A stretch of 24,288 bases of DNA, taken from the NCBI GenBank assembly GCA_004556655.1, contig SFGF01000061.1:1-24288 (forward strand). The letters are read 5' to 3'. Shown in pieces: positions 1 through 6,466 of this stretch. Positions within the stretch are counted from its first letter, which is position 1; every line of letters starts with the position of its first letter. This DNA comes from Lachnospiraceae bacterium. GTDB lineage: Bacteria; Bacillota; Clostridia; Lachnospirales; Lachnospiraceae. Both the position numbers and the translations under genes were made by a program. A model generated the notes under the pieces. The model made no database searches. It was not told where the DNA came from and was given only the letters and a program-made list of their open reading frames with translations.

Positions 1-1
1 A

Positions 2-97
2 GAAAAAGAACAGGAAAAGATAAAAAAGTGTATAGGTGAAAACTTTAAAACAAACACAGGAAAAAGGATAGCTTATAATCGCTTTATTTTAGATTAG
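2..97 (+). CDS. Possible 3' end of a gene cut by the window edge
   Basis: From base 2 one frame stays open for 31 codons to a TAG at 95-97, while the other two forward frames close within about 40 bases. The peptide is lysine- and glutamate-rich and ends in RFILD. I do not recognise it. The stretch is AT-rich and short, so an open frame could be chance; it is listed only because a gene could run in from the left. Bases 98-211 hold no gene that I can support. Confidence 0.2.
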   Translation, partial: EKEQEKIKKCIGENFKTNTGKRIAYNRFILD

Positions 98-211
98 TAC
101 TAGATTATTACAGTTATGTATTTTATATCGCAAAGAAAAATAGTAGTTAAGTTTAACCCTAGATAATAAGCAGCAAAGGAGTGCGATAATATAATATCTA
201 ATAATACCTCC

Positions 212-775
212 ATGCCTACAACGGATGATGAGTTGCAAAAGAATACGGTTGGTGAGCTTAAGCCGCACAATGCACCGATCACTCTTGTTGAATACGATTC
301 AAGTTGGCCTGAATTGTTTGAGCAGGAATCGAACCGGATTCATTCAGTACTCGGCAGCAAAGCGTTGCAAATAGAACATGTGGGCTCAAACTCGATTCCT
401 GGGCTTTGTGCAAAGCCAATCATCGATATACTGTTGGTTGTTAAGGATTCTGCTGATGAGTCATCCTACGTTCCAGCGTTGGCAGCGGCCGGATATGTGC
501 TACAGATTCGAGAACCTGACTGGTTTGAGCATCGTTTGTTTAAAGGACCGGATACCGATATTAATCTGCATGTGTTCAGTTTGGGCACATCAGAGATTGA
601 TAGAATGTTACGCTTCCGTGATTGGTTGCGGACTAATGATACTGATCGGGACAAATATGCACAAGTCAAACGAAACTTGGCAAAGAATAAATGGAGGCAT
701 GTCCAGCACTATGCGAATGCTAAAACATCAATAGTACAGGAAATCATGAAAAGAGCGAATGGTAATAATACTTAA
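212..775 (+). CDS. GrpB / UPF0157 family nucleotidyltransferase-like protein
   Basis: This is a 187-aa protein of the GrpB family, which has a nucleotidyltransferase fold and usually stands as a single cytoplasmic domain of 170-200 aa; its substrate is not established. Visible hallmarks are EHVGSNS (residues 55-61), KPIIDI (68-73), the NLHVF strand (about 117-121) and RFRDWLR near residue 135. The ATG at 212 has no ribosome site directly before it. An AAAGGAG at 175-181 instead precedes an in-frame ATA at 194, so the original start may have been there. A terminator follows at 830-855. The gene lies outside the left repeat, so it is flank or part of a neighbouring element, not cargo of the main element. 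The family call is firm; the role is unknown. Confidence 0.88.
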   Translation: MPTTDDELQKNTVGELKPHNAPITLVEYDSSWPELFEQESNRIHSVLGSKALQIEHVGSNSIPGLCAKPIIDILLVVKDSADESSYVPALAAAGYVLQIREPDWFEHRLFKGPDTDINLHVFSLGTSEIDRMLRFRDWLRTNDTDRDKYAQVKRNLAKNKWRHVQHYANAKTSIVQEIMKRANGNNT

Positions 776-829
776 GGAGAGTGTCATGTTTTCTTGGTTT
801 GTTAGTGTGACAATAAAGAACGAGAAAGG

Positions 830-855
830 CGCTCTGCGGATGCAGGGCGTTTTTT
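830..855 (+). terminator. Rho-independent terminator after the GrpB gene
   Basis: CGCTCTGC (830-837) pairs with GCAGGGCG (842-849), one G-T pair, over a 4-base loop, and is followed by six T. It lies 55 bp after the GrpB stop. It is followed by a TTGAC...TGTTACAAT sequence (about 869-887) that resembles an extended -10 promoter. The same order of elements recurs after the integrase gene near 19865-19933. Confidence 0.8.
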
Positions 856-927
856 CTGTGGAGAAACATTGACGAGTATGTTACAATGGAAGCTGGAAAT
901 AAGTGCCCGAAAGGACTATGAAATAAC

Positions 928-1081
928 GGTAGTAAAACATCCCGATTTTTACTACCATTTTACTACTACAGTCTGCCGTAACTTGCTCCATTTTGCCCTG
1001 TTTCGGGAAATCTGTGATAGAGTAGATGCTATTACACCCCGAAAACAGGTGCGTTAAATCGGAGCAAATCGGGGCAGGACA
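928..1081 (+). repeat. Left direct repeat, candidate left attachment site
   Basis: This matches 24135-24288 without gaps at a constant offset of 23,207 bp. Bases 983-1081 are identical to 24190-24288. In 958-982 only positions 972 and 982 differ. In 928-957 twelve positions differ, but GGTAGTA and TTTACTAC are kept. Within it lies a nested dyad: TTGCTCC (983-989) with GGAGCAA (1061-1067), CCTGTTTCGGG (997-1007) with CCCGAAAACAGG (1038-1049, one bulged A), and TGTGATAG (1013-1020) with CTATTACA (1029-1036, one G-T). A 23-kb element with integrase between two such copies makes an attachment-site role likely. The crossover point cannot be told from one sequence. Confidence 0.8.
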
Positions 1082-1371
1082 GGCAGGTGGAACAAGTACA
1101 GTTCATGACGGCTAATACGCTCCCTTACGGGGATAGTTGGGAGCAGTGCGACCCACCTACCACTACGGTTTTACTACGAATGATTCGAATTAAACCACAA
1201 TATGTAGATAAACGTTACAAAGCACATGCTAAATATAGTTTTTTGAGGCTTTGCTGCATCGGTATACGATACCGACCAGGTAGAGCCTTTATTTTTGTGC
1301 AGATTATGGTGTAGAAATGAGTTGCTATATTTCGGGACTAGAGCGAACATACACATACTCTAAGAGGAACT
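1082..1371 (+). other. Non-coding stretch inside the left end of the element
   Basis: I see no credible gene here; short open frames lack ribosome sites. It holds the inverted repeat GCTCCC (1119-1124) / GGGAGC (1139-1144) and ACTACGGTTTTACTAC at 1162-1177, a 16-mer found again at 24158-24173 just inside the right end. A terminator-like hairpin lies at 1246-1296. This pattern fits an element terminus carrying recombinase-binding sites, but that is inference. Confidence 0.5.
1246..1296 (+). terminator. Terminator-like hairpin near the left end
   Basis: TCGGTAT (1259-1265) pairs perfectly with ATACCGA (1269-1275) over a 3-base loop. An outer AGGCT (1246-1250) pairs with AGCCT (1284-1288), followed by TTATTTTT. 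It would stop transcription entering from the left repeat before the gene at 1393. Confidence 0.6.
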
Positions 1372-1392
1372 ATGCTACACGGAGGTATGTAC

Positions 1393-2103
1393 ATGAACAT
1401 TACAGAATTGAACTACAACGTACAGGGTGAGGAACGCAAAAAGCTTGTACAGATTGTATCGGAAATCATCAACACCGCAGCGGTTTACAAGAAGGTGCCG
1501 ACCTGTGCCTATGACATTGGCACCTTCACGGTCAGCAAGACTGGAGTGCTTTCCTGGACGGAGGACACCAATGTGGAGATGATAAAGACGGTGGTTGCCG
1601 GGCTTCAGATGATGGGACTTAACGCAAAGGAAGAAAGGCAGACCATCAAGAAGGCGAATGCCCCGAAACAGCCACAGGAACAGCCGAAGGAAGAGCCGGA
1701 CAAGCTGACCGTGGAAATTCCTCGCAAGCTGATGAATGATACGGCACTTGCCAATCTCGACCGAATCATCGAGGGCAAGGGAACACTGATCAAGAAAGCG
1801 ATTGGAGCAGATAGCCTTGAGTATGAAATCACAGAGGATAGGATTCGATTTCCTTGGTTTACGATGACCGAGGATGCCGAGGAGAACAAAGCCTACATCA
1901 CCTTCATCAGCAAGCTGGCAGAACACGTGCGAACAGTCAAACGTGTGACCCTGAAGGACAAGCCTGTGGACAATGAGAAATACGCATTCCGCTGTTTCCT
2001 CCTCCGGCTCGGATTTATCGGTGAGGAGTACAAACAAGCTAGAAAGATACTGCTGAAGAACCTGACCGGGAACGGAGCATGGAAGAACGGGGGTGCCCGC
2101 TGA
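1393..2103 (+). CDS. Virulence-related protein of Clostridia mobile elements
   Basis: This 236-aa soluble protein resembles what databases call 'virulence-related protein' in conjugative and phage-like elements of Clostridia; no molecular function is established and the name should not be read as a role in disease. It has an N-terminal domain (about 1-85), a Lys/Pro/Gln/Glu-rich linker (about 90-120) and a C-terminal domain with the aromatic stretch RFPWFTMTEDAEENKAY. The frame runs back to an ATG at 1372, but GGAGG (1381-1385) sits 7 bp before the ATG at 1393, so I chose that start. Its stop overlaps the next ATG by one base (TGATG at 2101-2105), implying translational coupling to the DUF4314 gene, its usual neighbour. 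GC is higher than in the defence genes. Confidence 0.65.
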   Translation: MNITELNYNVQGEERKKLVQIVSEIINTAAVYKKVPTCAYDIGTFTVSKTGVLSWTEDTNVEMIKTVVAGLQMMGLNAKEERQTIKKANAPKQPQEQPKEEPDKLTVEIPRKLMNDTALANLDRIIEGKGTLIKKAIGADSLEYEITEDRIRFPWFTMTEDAEENKAYITFISKLAEHVRTVKRVTLKDKPVDNEKYAFRCFLLRLGFIGEEYKQARKILLKNLTGNGAWKNGGAR

Positions 2104-2327
2104 TGTTGGGAATCTCAAAGGCAAGGCTTGAATGACTCCGCAGCCAGTATGCTCCGGGGGCAAGGGCGGAATTGGTAGAGATGAACGATCGACAGGCACC
2201 TTCGCCCGGAACAAAGGGCACGGTCGTGTGCGTGGATGACATCGGGACCATTCATGTGCACTGGGATAACGGCAGTTCCCTGGGCGTGGCTTACGGTGAG
2301 GACAGATGCCGGGTGATTACAGAATAG
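2103..2327 (+). pseudogene. DUF4314 protein gene interrupted by an in-frame TGA
   Basis: Read from the ATG at 2103, the frame gives ten residues ending in ARLE, then TGA (2133-2135), then about 63 further codons to TAG at 2325. The later part is a clear DUF4314 domain: YAPGARAELVEMND, PGTKGTV, DDIGTIHVHWDNGSSL, and YGEDRCR. DUF4314 proteins are small beta-rich domains of unknown role. Family members usually have an arginine or similar residue where the TGA stands, so a CGA-to-TGA change is the simplest explanation. A shortened product could start at ATG 2181 (48 aa), but no good ribosome site precedes it. Coupling to the upstream gene suggests the pair was once co-translated. Confidence 0.7.
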
Positions 2328-2379
2328 GATGGGGGCACGAAGCGTTACCTCATAAACTGAATAGCGAATCAGTAGTGAG

Positions 2380-2419
2380 AAGGAGCCGACTTCCATGTAG
2401 GGGATATCGACTCCTTTGT
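2380..2419. terminator. Possible bidirectional terminator
   Basis: AAGGAGCCGA (2380-2389) pairs with TCGACTCCTT (2407-2416), with one mismatch, over a 17-base loop; T-rich sequence follows. It lies between the rightward DUF4314 gene and the end of the leftward PIN operon, so it could serve both. The long loop weakens the call. Confidence 0.45.
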
Positions 2420-2467
2420 TATGCGTTTTATTAATATTTATGTAGTTGCTATATAATATGATAGCAA

Positions 2468-3022
2468 TTATTCCGTTTCTGACTTATGGGCTGCCAAATA
2501 GTCAGAGAATGATGCATACCCGAGCTTTCTCTTTCTTGCAAGCATATTCGCCCAGATAGTATTTCCTTGAGATTCGTTGATGTATCCTGCATCAAGTGCC
2601 ATTTTCATAATGTCGCCTGTTGTAAGATGAGAAAGACCATATTCTGTAACATAGTCAGATATATCTCTCAGGTTGTTGCTGGCAAGTATGCCTTGTTTCT
2701 CCTTTGCAAGCGAAATGGAAGCGGCTTCACCTCGACCGATGACTTTGTGTCCAGGGTCGGGATGGCTTGTAAGCTTTCGGTACAGTTTATAGGTATCCGT
2801 ACCAACAGTAATCGTTTCAATCGTTGCATCCCCTGCTTGGAGCATTAGATCGACCTGTGCCTTTAATCCCTTAACACGATTAACACCAGGATGAGACAGC
2901 TCATCATATACTTCCTTTGGGATAATGATTCTTCCAGGAAAAAGCTTGGAAAGAATACTTTCATTATCTACCCACAGGAAAGCAGAAATGCAATCTGTAT
3001 CAAAGAAAAGTGGCTCAGTCAA
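2468..3022 (-). CDS. PIN-domain-like protein, probable toxin-type RNase
   Basis: This 184-aa protein looks like a PIN fold, a metal-dependent RNase fold common in toxin-antitoxin systems. The acidic residues expected for the active site are visible: D8 and D10 in FFDTD, E99 in GRGEAAS, and N116/D120 in ASNNLRD. The PIN core ends near residue 140; the C-terminal tail (NMLARKRKLGYASFSDYL) is helical. Its start overlaps the end of the zincin gene by 8 bases, so the two are translated together. Known precedent: Xre + COG2856 zincin + PIN operons have been proposed as toxin-antitoxin modules. RNase activity is inferred. No membrane segment or signal peptide is seen. Confidence 0.72.
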   Translation of the reverse strand: MTEPLFFDTDCISAFLWVDNESILSKLFPGRIIIPKEVYDELSHPGVNRVKGLKAQVDLMLQAGDATIETITVGTDTYKLYRKLTSHPDPGHKVIGRGEAASISLAKEKQGILASNNLRDISDYVTEYGLSHLTTGDIMKMALDAGYINESQGNTIWANMLARKRKLGYASFSDYLAAHKSETE

Positions 3023-3776
3023 TCAATTCACCACCTTCCTCTGTGCCGTAAACGAGATCATCTCTGAAAGCTGCAAGCAATAACTCTTCATACTTTCCGT
3101 ACGAAACAATATCACGAGTTAATAACTGGTCTGCCTGATCAATGTAGTGGCCGTATGTGCAATACTGCTTTTCTTCAGGTAGTGGACGGTACAAATCGGA
3201 ATTGAAACCCATCGATTCTGCCTGTCGTCTTACACTGATATTTAGCAAGGTATCTAACTCATCTCGATTAATATAGCCGCAGTTATTTAACTGATATACG
3301 GCAGTCTGATGGCTGACTCCGAAGTATTGCTCAATACGAATTATATCCTGAAGGCTGATTTTACCTCCATGTTTGGAAATGAGGCTATCTGCTTTGTCTG
3401 CTAATGCCGCACGAGGCATCAAAAAATATGCTGCAAAAGCATCCGCCTTCTTTTCTACTTCATTCCCTGTGCCGATTGACTTGGCACAAACTGACTTCAT
3501 GCTCTCGTCATAAAACAAATGGTATAATTCGTGGGCAAGTGAAAATCGCTGACGACCTAATGTCATTGCTGAATTTAATGCAATTGTACATCTTCCGTCA
3601 GCACCTTTAATACACATTCCACTGATTTTGCTACCCAATGGATAATAAACAATCGTCAGCCCATCGATTCCCTGTGCTAACGCAAAGATATCAATAGGGG
3701 AATTACTATCTTCGCCGAGCTGTTTTCTTAATCGCTCAGCTTTAGTCATTAAATCTGCATAATCAATCATAAGCAT
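3015..3776 (-). CDS. ImmA/IrrE family metallo-endopeptidase (COG2856 zincin)
   Basis: This 253-aa protein carries the zinc protease motif HELYH at residues 82-86 within FSLAHELYHLFYD, the hallmark of ImmA/IrrE enzymes. Characterised relatives cleave or inactivate an Xre-type repressor when triggered, for example by DNA damage. A further acidic ligand is expected in the following segment (GNEVEKKADAFAAYFLMP). The C-terminal half (about 140-253) looks like a helical regulatory part with an HTH-like stretch (ISLQDIIRIEQYFGVSHQTAVYQL). The start overlaps the Xre stop as TAATG; ATG at 3770 is an alternative with better spacing from AAAGGG. Its likely target is the Xre protein next to it. Confidence 0.88.
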   Translation of the reverse strand: MLMIDYADLMTKAERLRKQLGEDSNSPIDIFALAQGIDGLTIVYYPLGSKISGMCIKGADGRCTIALNSAMTLGRQRFSLAHELYHLFYDESMKSVCAKSIGTGNEVEKKADAFAAYFLMPRAALADKADSLISKHGGKISLQDIIRIEQYFGVSHQTAVYQLNNCGYINRDELDTLLNISVRRQAESMGFNSDLYRPLPEEKQYCTYGHYIDQADQLLTRDIVSYGKYEELLLAAFRDDLVYGTEEGGELID

Positions 3777-4111
3777 TACCCTTTCAATAATTCTGCCATA
3801 TACTCGGAATTAAGAGCGATACGGTTAATCGCACTGATTGCTTCCAAATCCTCCGCAGACAGGTCGCTGGCTCTGAACGCAAATGACAGACTTGATGCTT
3901 CAATGGCACTACCTTCAATAGCATCTACTGAGACACCGAAAAGACAGGCAAGCTTCTCCAGCATATCCGCTGATAAAATGCGTTCGCCTTTTTCAACTTT
4001 TGAGATTAAACTCTGATCGACATTGAGGAAACGGGCAATATTAGACTGGTTAAATCCCATTCCATCTCTAAGCGTTTTAATATTATTTCCAATGATATTT
4101 GCCATGGTCAT
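3776..4111 (-). CDS. Xre-family repressor of the zincin-PIN operon
   Basis: This 111-aa protein has an N-terminal helix-turn-helix (about residues 11-65; core QSNIARFLNVDQSLISKVEK at 22-41) and a C-terminal part (about 70-111) suited to dimerisation or to binding the zincin. It is the first gene of a leftward three-gene operon with overlapping or touching ends. Start choice: GGAGGAGGAAC directly precedes ATG at 4111, and a second ATG at 4105 is equally placed. A near-consensus promoter lies at 4138-4166 and a perfect 11-bp inverted repeat at 4225-4259, so self-repression is likely. By analogy it acts as antitoxin or repressor and is removed by the ImmA-like protease. Confidence 0.85.
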   Translation of the reverse strand: MTMANIIGNNIKTLRDGMGFNQSNIARFLNVDQSLISKVEKGERILSADMLEKLACLFGVSVDAIEGSAIEASSLSFAFRASDLSAEDLEAISAINRIALNSEYMAELLKG

Positions 4112-4137
4112 GTTCCTCCTCCTTATAGTTCATTTAT

Positions 4138-4166
4138 ATTATAGTATGCATCTGTCATAAAATCAA
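4138..4166 (-). promoter_or_regulatory. Promoter of the Xre-ImmA-PIN operon
   Basis: On the minus strand there is TTGATT (4161-4166), 17 bp, then TATAAT (4138-4143), a near-consensus vegetative promoter 27 bp before the Xre start. An inverted TGACA/TGTCA pair (about 4188-4215) lies just upstream and could be an operator. Confidence 0.8.
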
Positions 4167-4224
4167 TGAATCGGGATATAAAAAATATGACAAAAATATT
4201 GGTTAACATTGTCATTCACACATT

Positions 4225-4259
4225 CAATTTAGTCAAATTGCAAAATAATGACTAAATTG
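4225..4259. promoter_or_regulatory. Perfect 11-bp inverted repeat, candidate operator
   Basis: CAATTTAGTCA (4225-4235) and TGACTAAATTG (4249-4259) form a perfect inverted repeat with a 13-base spacer, in the divergent region between two Xre genes (4111 leftward, 4408 rightward). There is no T tract, so it suits an operator better than a terminator. Which Xre protein binds is not shown. Confidence 0.5.
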
Positions 4260-4298
4260 AAAAGAAGAGGGTGGGATAATAATGCGTTGTTTCATAGA

Positions 4299-4346
4299 AA
4301 AATCTACTGTCAGTGGATGTATATTTCTAAGGACAGTAGATTTTTT
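4299..4346. terminator. 14-bp perfect hairpin upstream of the RM operon
   Basis: AAAAATCTACTGTC (4299-4312) pairs perfectly with GACAGTAGATTTTT (4332-4345) over a 19-base loop and ends in a run of T; the A-rich left arm makes it symmetrical. It could be a bidirectional terminator, an attenuator or the end of a short RNA in front of the RM regulator. TTGACT (4345-4350) and TATAAT (4360-4365) follow but are only 9 bp apart, so I do not call a promoter there. Confidence 0.5.
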
Positions 4347-4407
4347 GACTATAAAACGCTATAATGGGGCTATAACAGTGATTGTTCCCTGAATAGGAGA
4401 TGCAAAT

Positions 4408-4647
4408 ATGAGTTTTTCAGATGAAATCAAAAGAATTCGTGAACGTAGCTTTTTTACCCAGGAGGAATTTGCCAAGGAATTGAATGTGGCATTCTCTACT
4501 GTGAATCGGTGGGAATGCGGCAAAGCACGCCCCAATCTGACCGCGATGAAAAGCATCAAGGCGTTCTGCGATAGAAATAATATCGAATACAGCAATGTCG
4601 AGGAGGCATGGCTCAACTATAAGTCGGAGGTAAAGAAACATGATTAA
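4408..4647 (+). CDS. Xre-family regulator leading the type I RM operon
   Basis: This 79-aa protein is essentially one helix-turn-helix domain. The DNA-binding core is EEFAKELNVAFSTVNRWE (residues 19-36), followed by the usual CGKARP turn and a short helical tail. TAGGAG lies about 8 bp before the ATG. Its 3' end overlaps the start of hsdM by 8 bases in another frame, so the two are co-translated. Small Xre genes in this position probably control the timing of modification and restriction, as controller proteins do in other RM systems; that role here is inferred. The hairpin at 4299-4346 and the operator at 4225-4259 lie upstream. Confidence 0.85.
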   Translation: MSFSDEIKRIRERSFFTQEEFAKELNVAFSTVNRWECGKARPNLTAMKSIKAFCDRNNIEYSNVEEAWLNYKSEVKKHD

Positions 4648-6466
4648 TATTAGAAAACTGGAAGCAGACCTGTGGGAATCTGCAGACCTGCTCCGTGCCG
4701 GATCTAAATTAACTTCCAATCAGTATTGTATGCCTGTGTTGGGCTTGATTTTCCTGCGTTATGCATATAGTCGCTTTAAATTAGTCGAGGCAGAGATTTT
4801 GAAGGACAGACCTGTGAGAAGAGGTCGTGTTATGCCTGTGGAGGCCAGCGATTTTAATGAAAAGGCTGCATTGTATCTTCCACAGATGGCGCAGTATGCA
4901 TGGCTTGTAAATCTGCCGGAAGATATTACCTCGCAGAACTTGCAGGATACCCAAGGTCGGACTATGTCCAGTCTTGGAGAGGTGGTCAATAATGCGATGG
5001 AACTGGTTGAGAAGCAGAGCGAACAGCTGACAGGCGTTCTCCCAAAGGATTACACCATGTTCTCTGACGAACTGCTCTCTGAACTGATTCGTATTTTTAA
5101 TAATGATGCTTTGGACGATGTGGGCGGTGATGTAATCGGTCGCATCTACGAGTATTTCCTCAATAAATTCGCAAAAAACATTGCCTCTGATGATGGAGTG
5201 TTCTTCACACCAAAATCTCTGGTAAAGATGATTGTAAATATCCTTGAGCCACAGTCCGGTGTTCTGCTTGATCCTGCTTGCGGTAGTGGCGGTATGTTTA
5301 TCCAGAGTGGAGACTTTGTCAACCAGCTGGGAATGAGTGCAAACTCTGCTATGACTTTCTATGGACAGGAAAAGGTAGAGTATAATGCAAAACTCTGCCT
5401 GATGAATATGGCGGTACATGGACTGACTGGTGTCATTAAATCCGGTGATGAAGCTAACACCTTCTATCACGATGCTCACAACCTGAACGGCTGCTGTGAT
5501 TTTGTTATGGCAAATCCTCCTTTCAATGTAGATAAAGTAAAATCCGAATCCGCACAGAGTGCCGGAAGATTACCGTTCGGTTTGCCAGGAGTGAATGCAA
5601 AAACAAAGGAAATCGGTAATGGTAATTACCTGTGGATTTCTTATTTTTATTCCTATCTGAATGAGGCTGGTCGTGCCGGATTTGTTATGGCTGCATCTGC
5701 AACCGATAGTCAGGGCAAGGATAAAGACATCCGTCAGAAGCTGATTGAAACAGGCCACGTGGATGTAATGATTTCGGTCGGCAATAACTTCTTCTACACA
5801 AAGAGCCTTCCGTGTTCTCTTTGGTTCTTTGATAAGGGTAAGTCTGTCGAATTACAGGACAAGGTGCTGTTTATTGATGCACGCAATTATTACACAGTGG
5901 TTGACCGTACACTGAATGAGTGGAGCGAATGGCAGCTGAAAAATATGAATGCCATCGTATGGCTCTACCGCGGAGAAATTGATAAATACAAAAGCCTTCT
6001 TGCTGAATATCGCGCGGTTCTCGGGGCTGCTGTCTCTTTCGAGGAAGTACTTTCACAGTTAAAGGCGGAACTGAAAGATTTACAGAAACGAGCAAAGATT
6101 GAAACTGAAGCTGCCGATCGAAAGGATAAGAAACGTATTCAGGCAGAATATGATGAACTGATTGCAGCAAAGAATGAAGAAATTATTGTAGCCAAAGAAG
6201 CTGTATGGCTTTATGAGAAATTTGGTGAGGGCGAATATCAGGATATTCTTGGCCTCTGCAAGGTTGAGAGTCGTGCTGTTATCATTGAAGAAAAGGGCTG
6301 TTCCCTTACTCCTGGTGCGTATGTTGGTGTTGCACCGGTGGAGGATGATGGTGTTGATTTTGAAGAACGTATGACTGAAATCCACAGAGAATTGCTTGCT
6401 TTGCAGGCTGAATCCAATGACCTGATGGATACCATCTCTGCGAATATGAAGGAGATGGGGTTATGA
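4640..6466 (+). CDS. hsdM: Type I restriction-modification system, methylase subunit HsdM
   Basis: This is a 608-aa N6-adenine DNA methyltransferase subunit, which works with HsdS as the modification enzyme and with HsdR as the restriction complex. The N-terminal helical HsdM domain (about 1-160) begins with LEADLWESADLLR. The catalytic domain shows GVFFTP (186-191), the SAM-binding motif DPACGSGGM (211-219) and the catalytic NPPF (292-295). A charged helical coiled region (about 470-530, rich in Lys/Glu) and a C-terminal helix (about 575-608) fit HsdS contact regions. Its length is somewhat over the usual 500-550 aa because of that tail. The stop overlaps the hsdS start as ATGA. All key residues are intact. 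Confidence 0.96.
   Translation: MINIRKLEADLWESADLLRAGSKLTSNQYCMPVLGLIFLRYAYSRFKLVEAEILKDRPVRRGRVMPVEASDFNEKAALYLPQMAQYAWLVNLPEDITSQNLQDTQGRTMSSLGEVVNNAMELVEKQSEQLTGVLPKDYTMFSDELLSELIRIFNNDALDDVGGDVIGRIYEYFLNKFAKNIASDDGVFFTPKSLVKMIVNILEPQSGVLLDPACGSGGMFIQSGDFVNQLGMSANSAMTFYGQEKVEYNAKLCLMNMAVHGLTGVIKSGDEANTFYHDAHNLNGCCDFVMANPPFNVDKVKSESAQSAGRLPFGLPGVNAKTKEIGNGNYLWISYFYSYLNEAGRAGFVMAASATDSQGKDKDIRQKLIETGHVDVMISVGNNFFYTKSLPCSLWFFDKGKSVELQDKVLFIDARNYYTVVDRTLNEWSEWQLKNMNAIVWLYRGEIDKYKSLLAEYRAVLGAAVSFEEVLSQLKAELKDLQKRAKIETEAADRKDKKRIQAEYDELIAAKNEEIIVAKEAVWLYEKFGEGEYQDILGLCKVESRAVIIEEKGCSLTPGAYVGVAPVEDDGVDFEERMTEIHRELLALQAESNDLMDTISANMKEMGL

Noticed and set aside
869..1057. 62-aa open frame running through the left repeat
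   Set aside because: It lies in the structured repeat, has no ribosome site and no recognisable protein features.
1087..1314. 75-aa open frame at the left inner end
   Set aside because: It has no ribosome site and runs through a terminator hairpin and the TTTACTAC motif.
1375..2214. 279-aa minus-strand open frame
   Set aside because: It is antisense to the virulence-related gene, with Cys/His/Leu-rich composition typical of a shadow frame.
2446..2467. TTGCTAT/ATAGCAA hairpin just past the PIN stop as a terminator
   Set aside because: The stem is only 7 bp and AT-rich, with no T tract in the leftward direction.
4345..4365. TTGACT and TATAAT as a promoter for the RM regulator
   Set aside because: The spacing is 9 bp, too short for a vegetative promoter.
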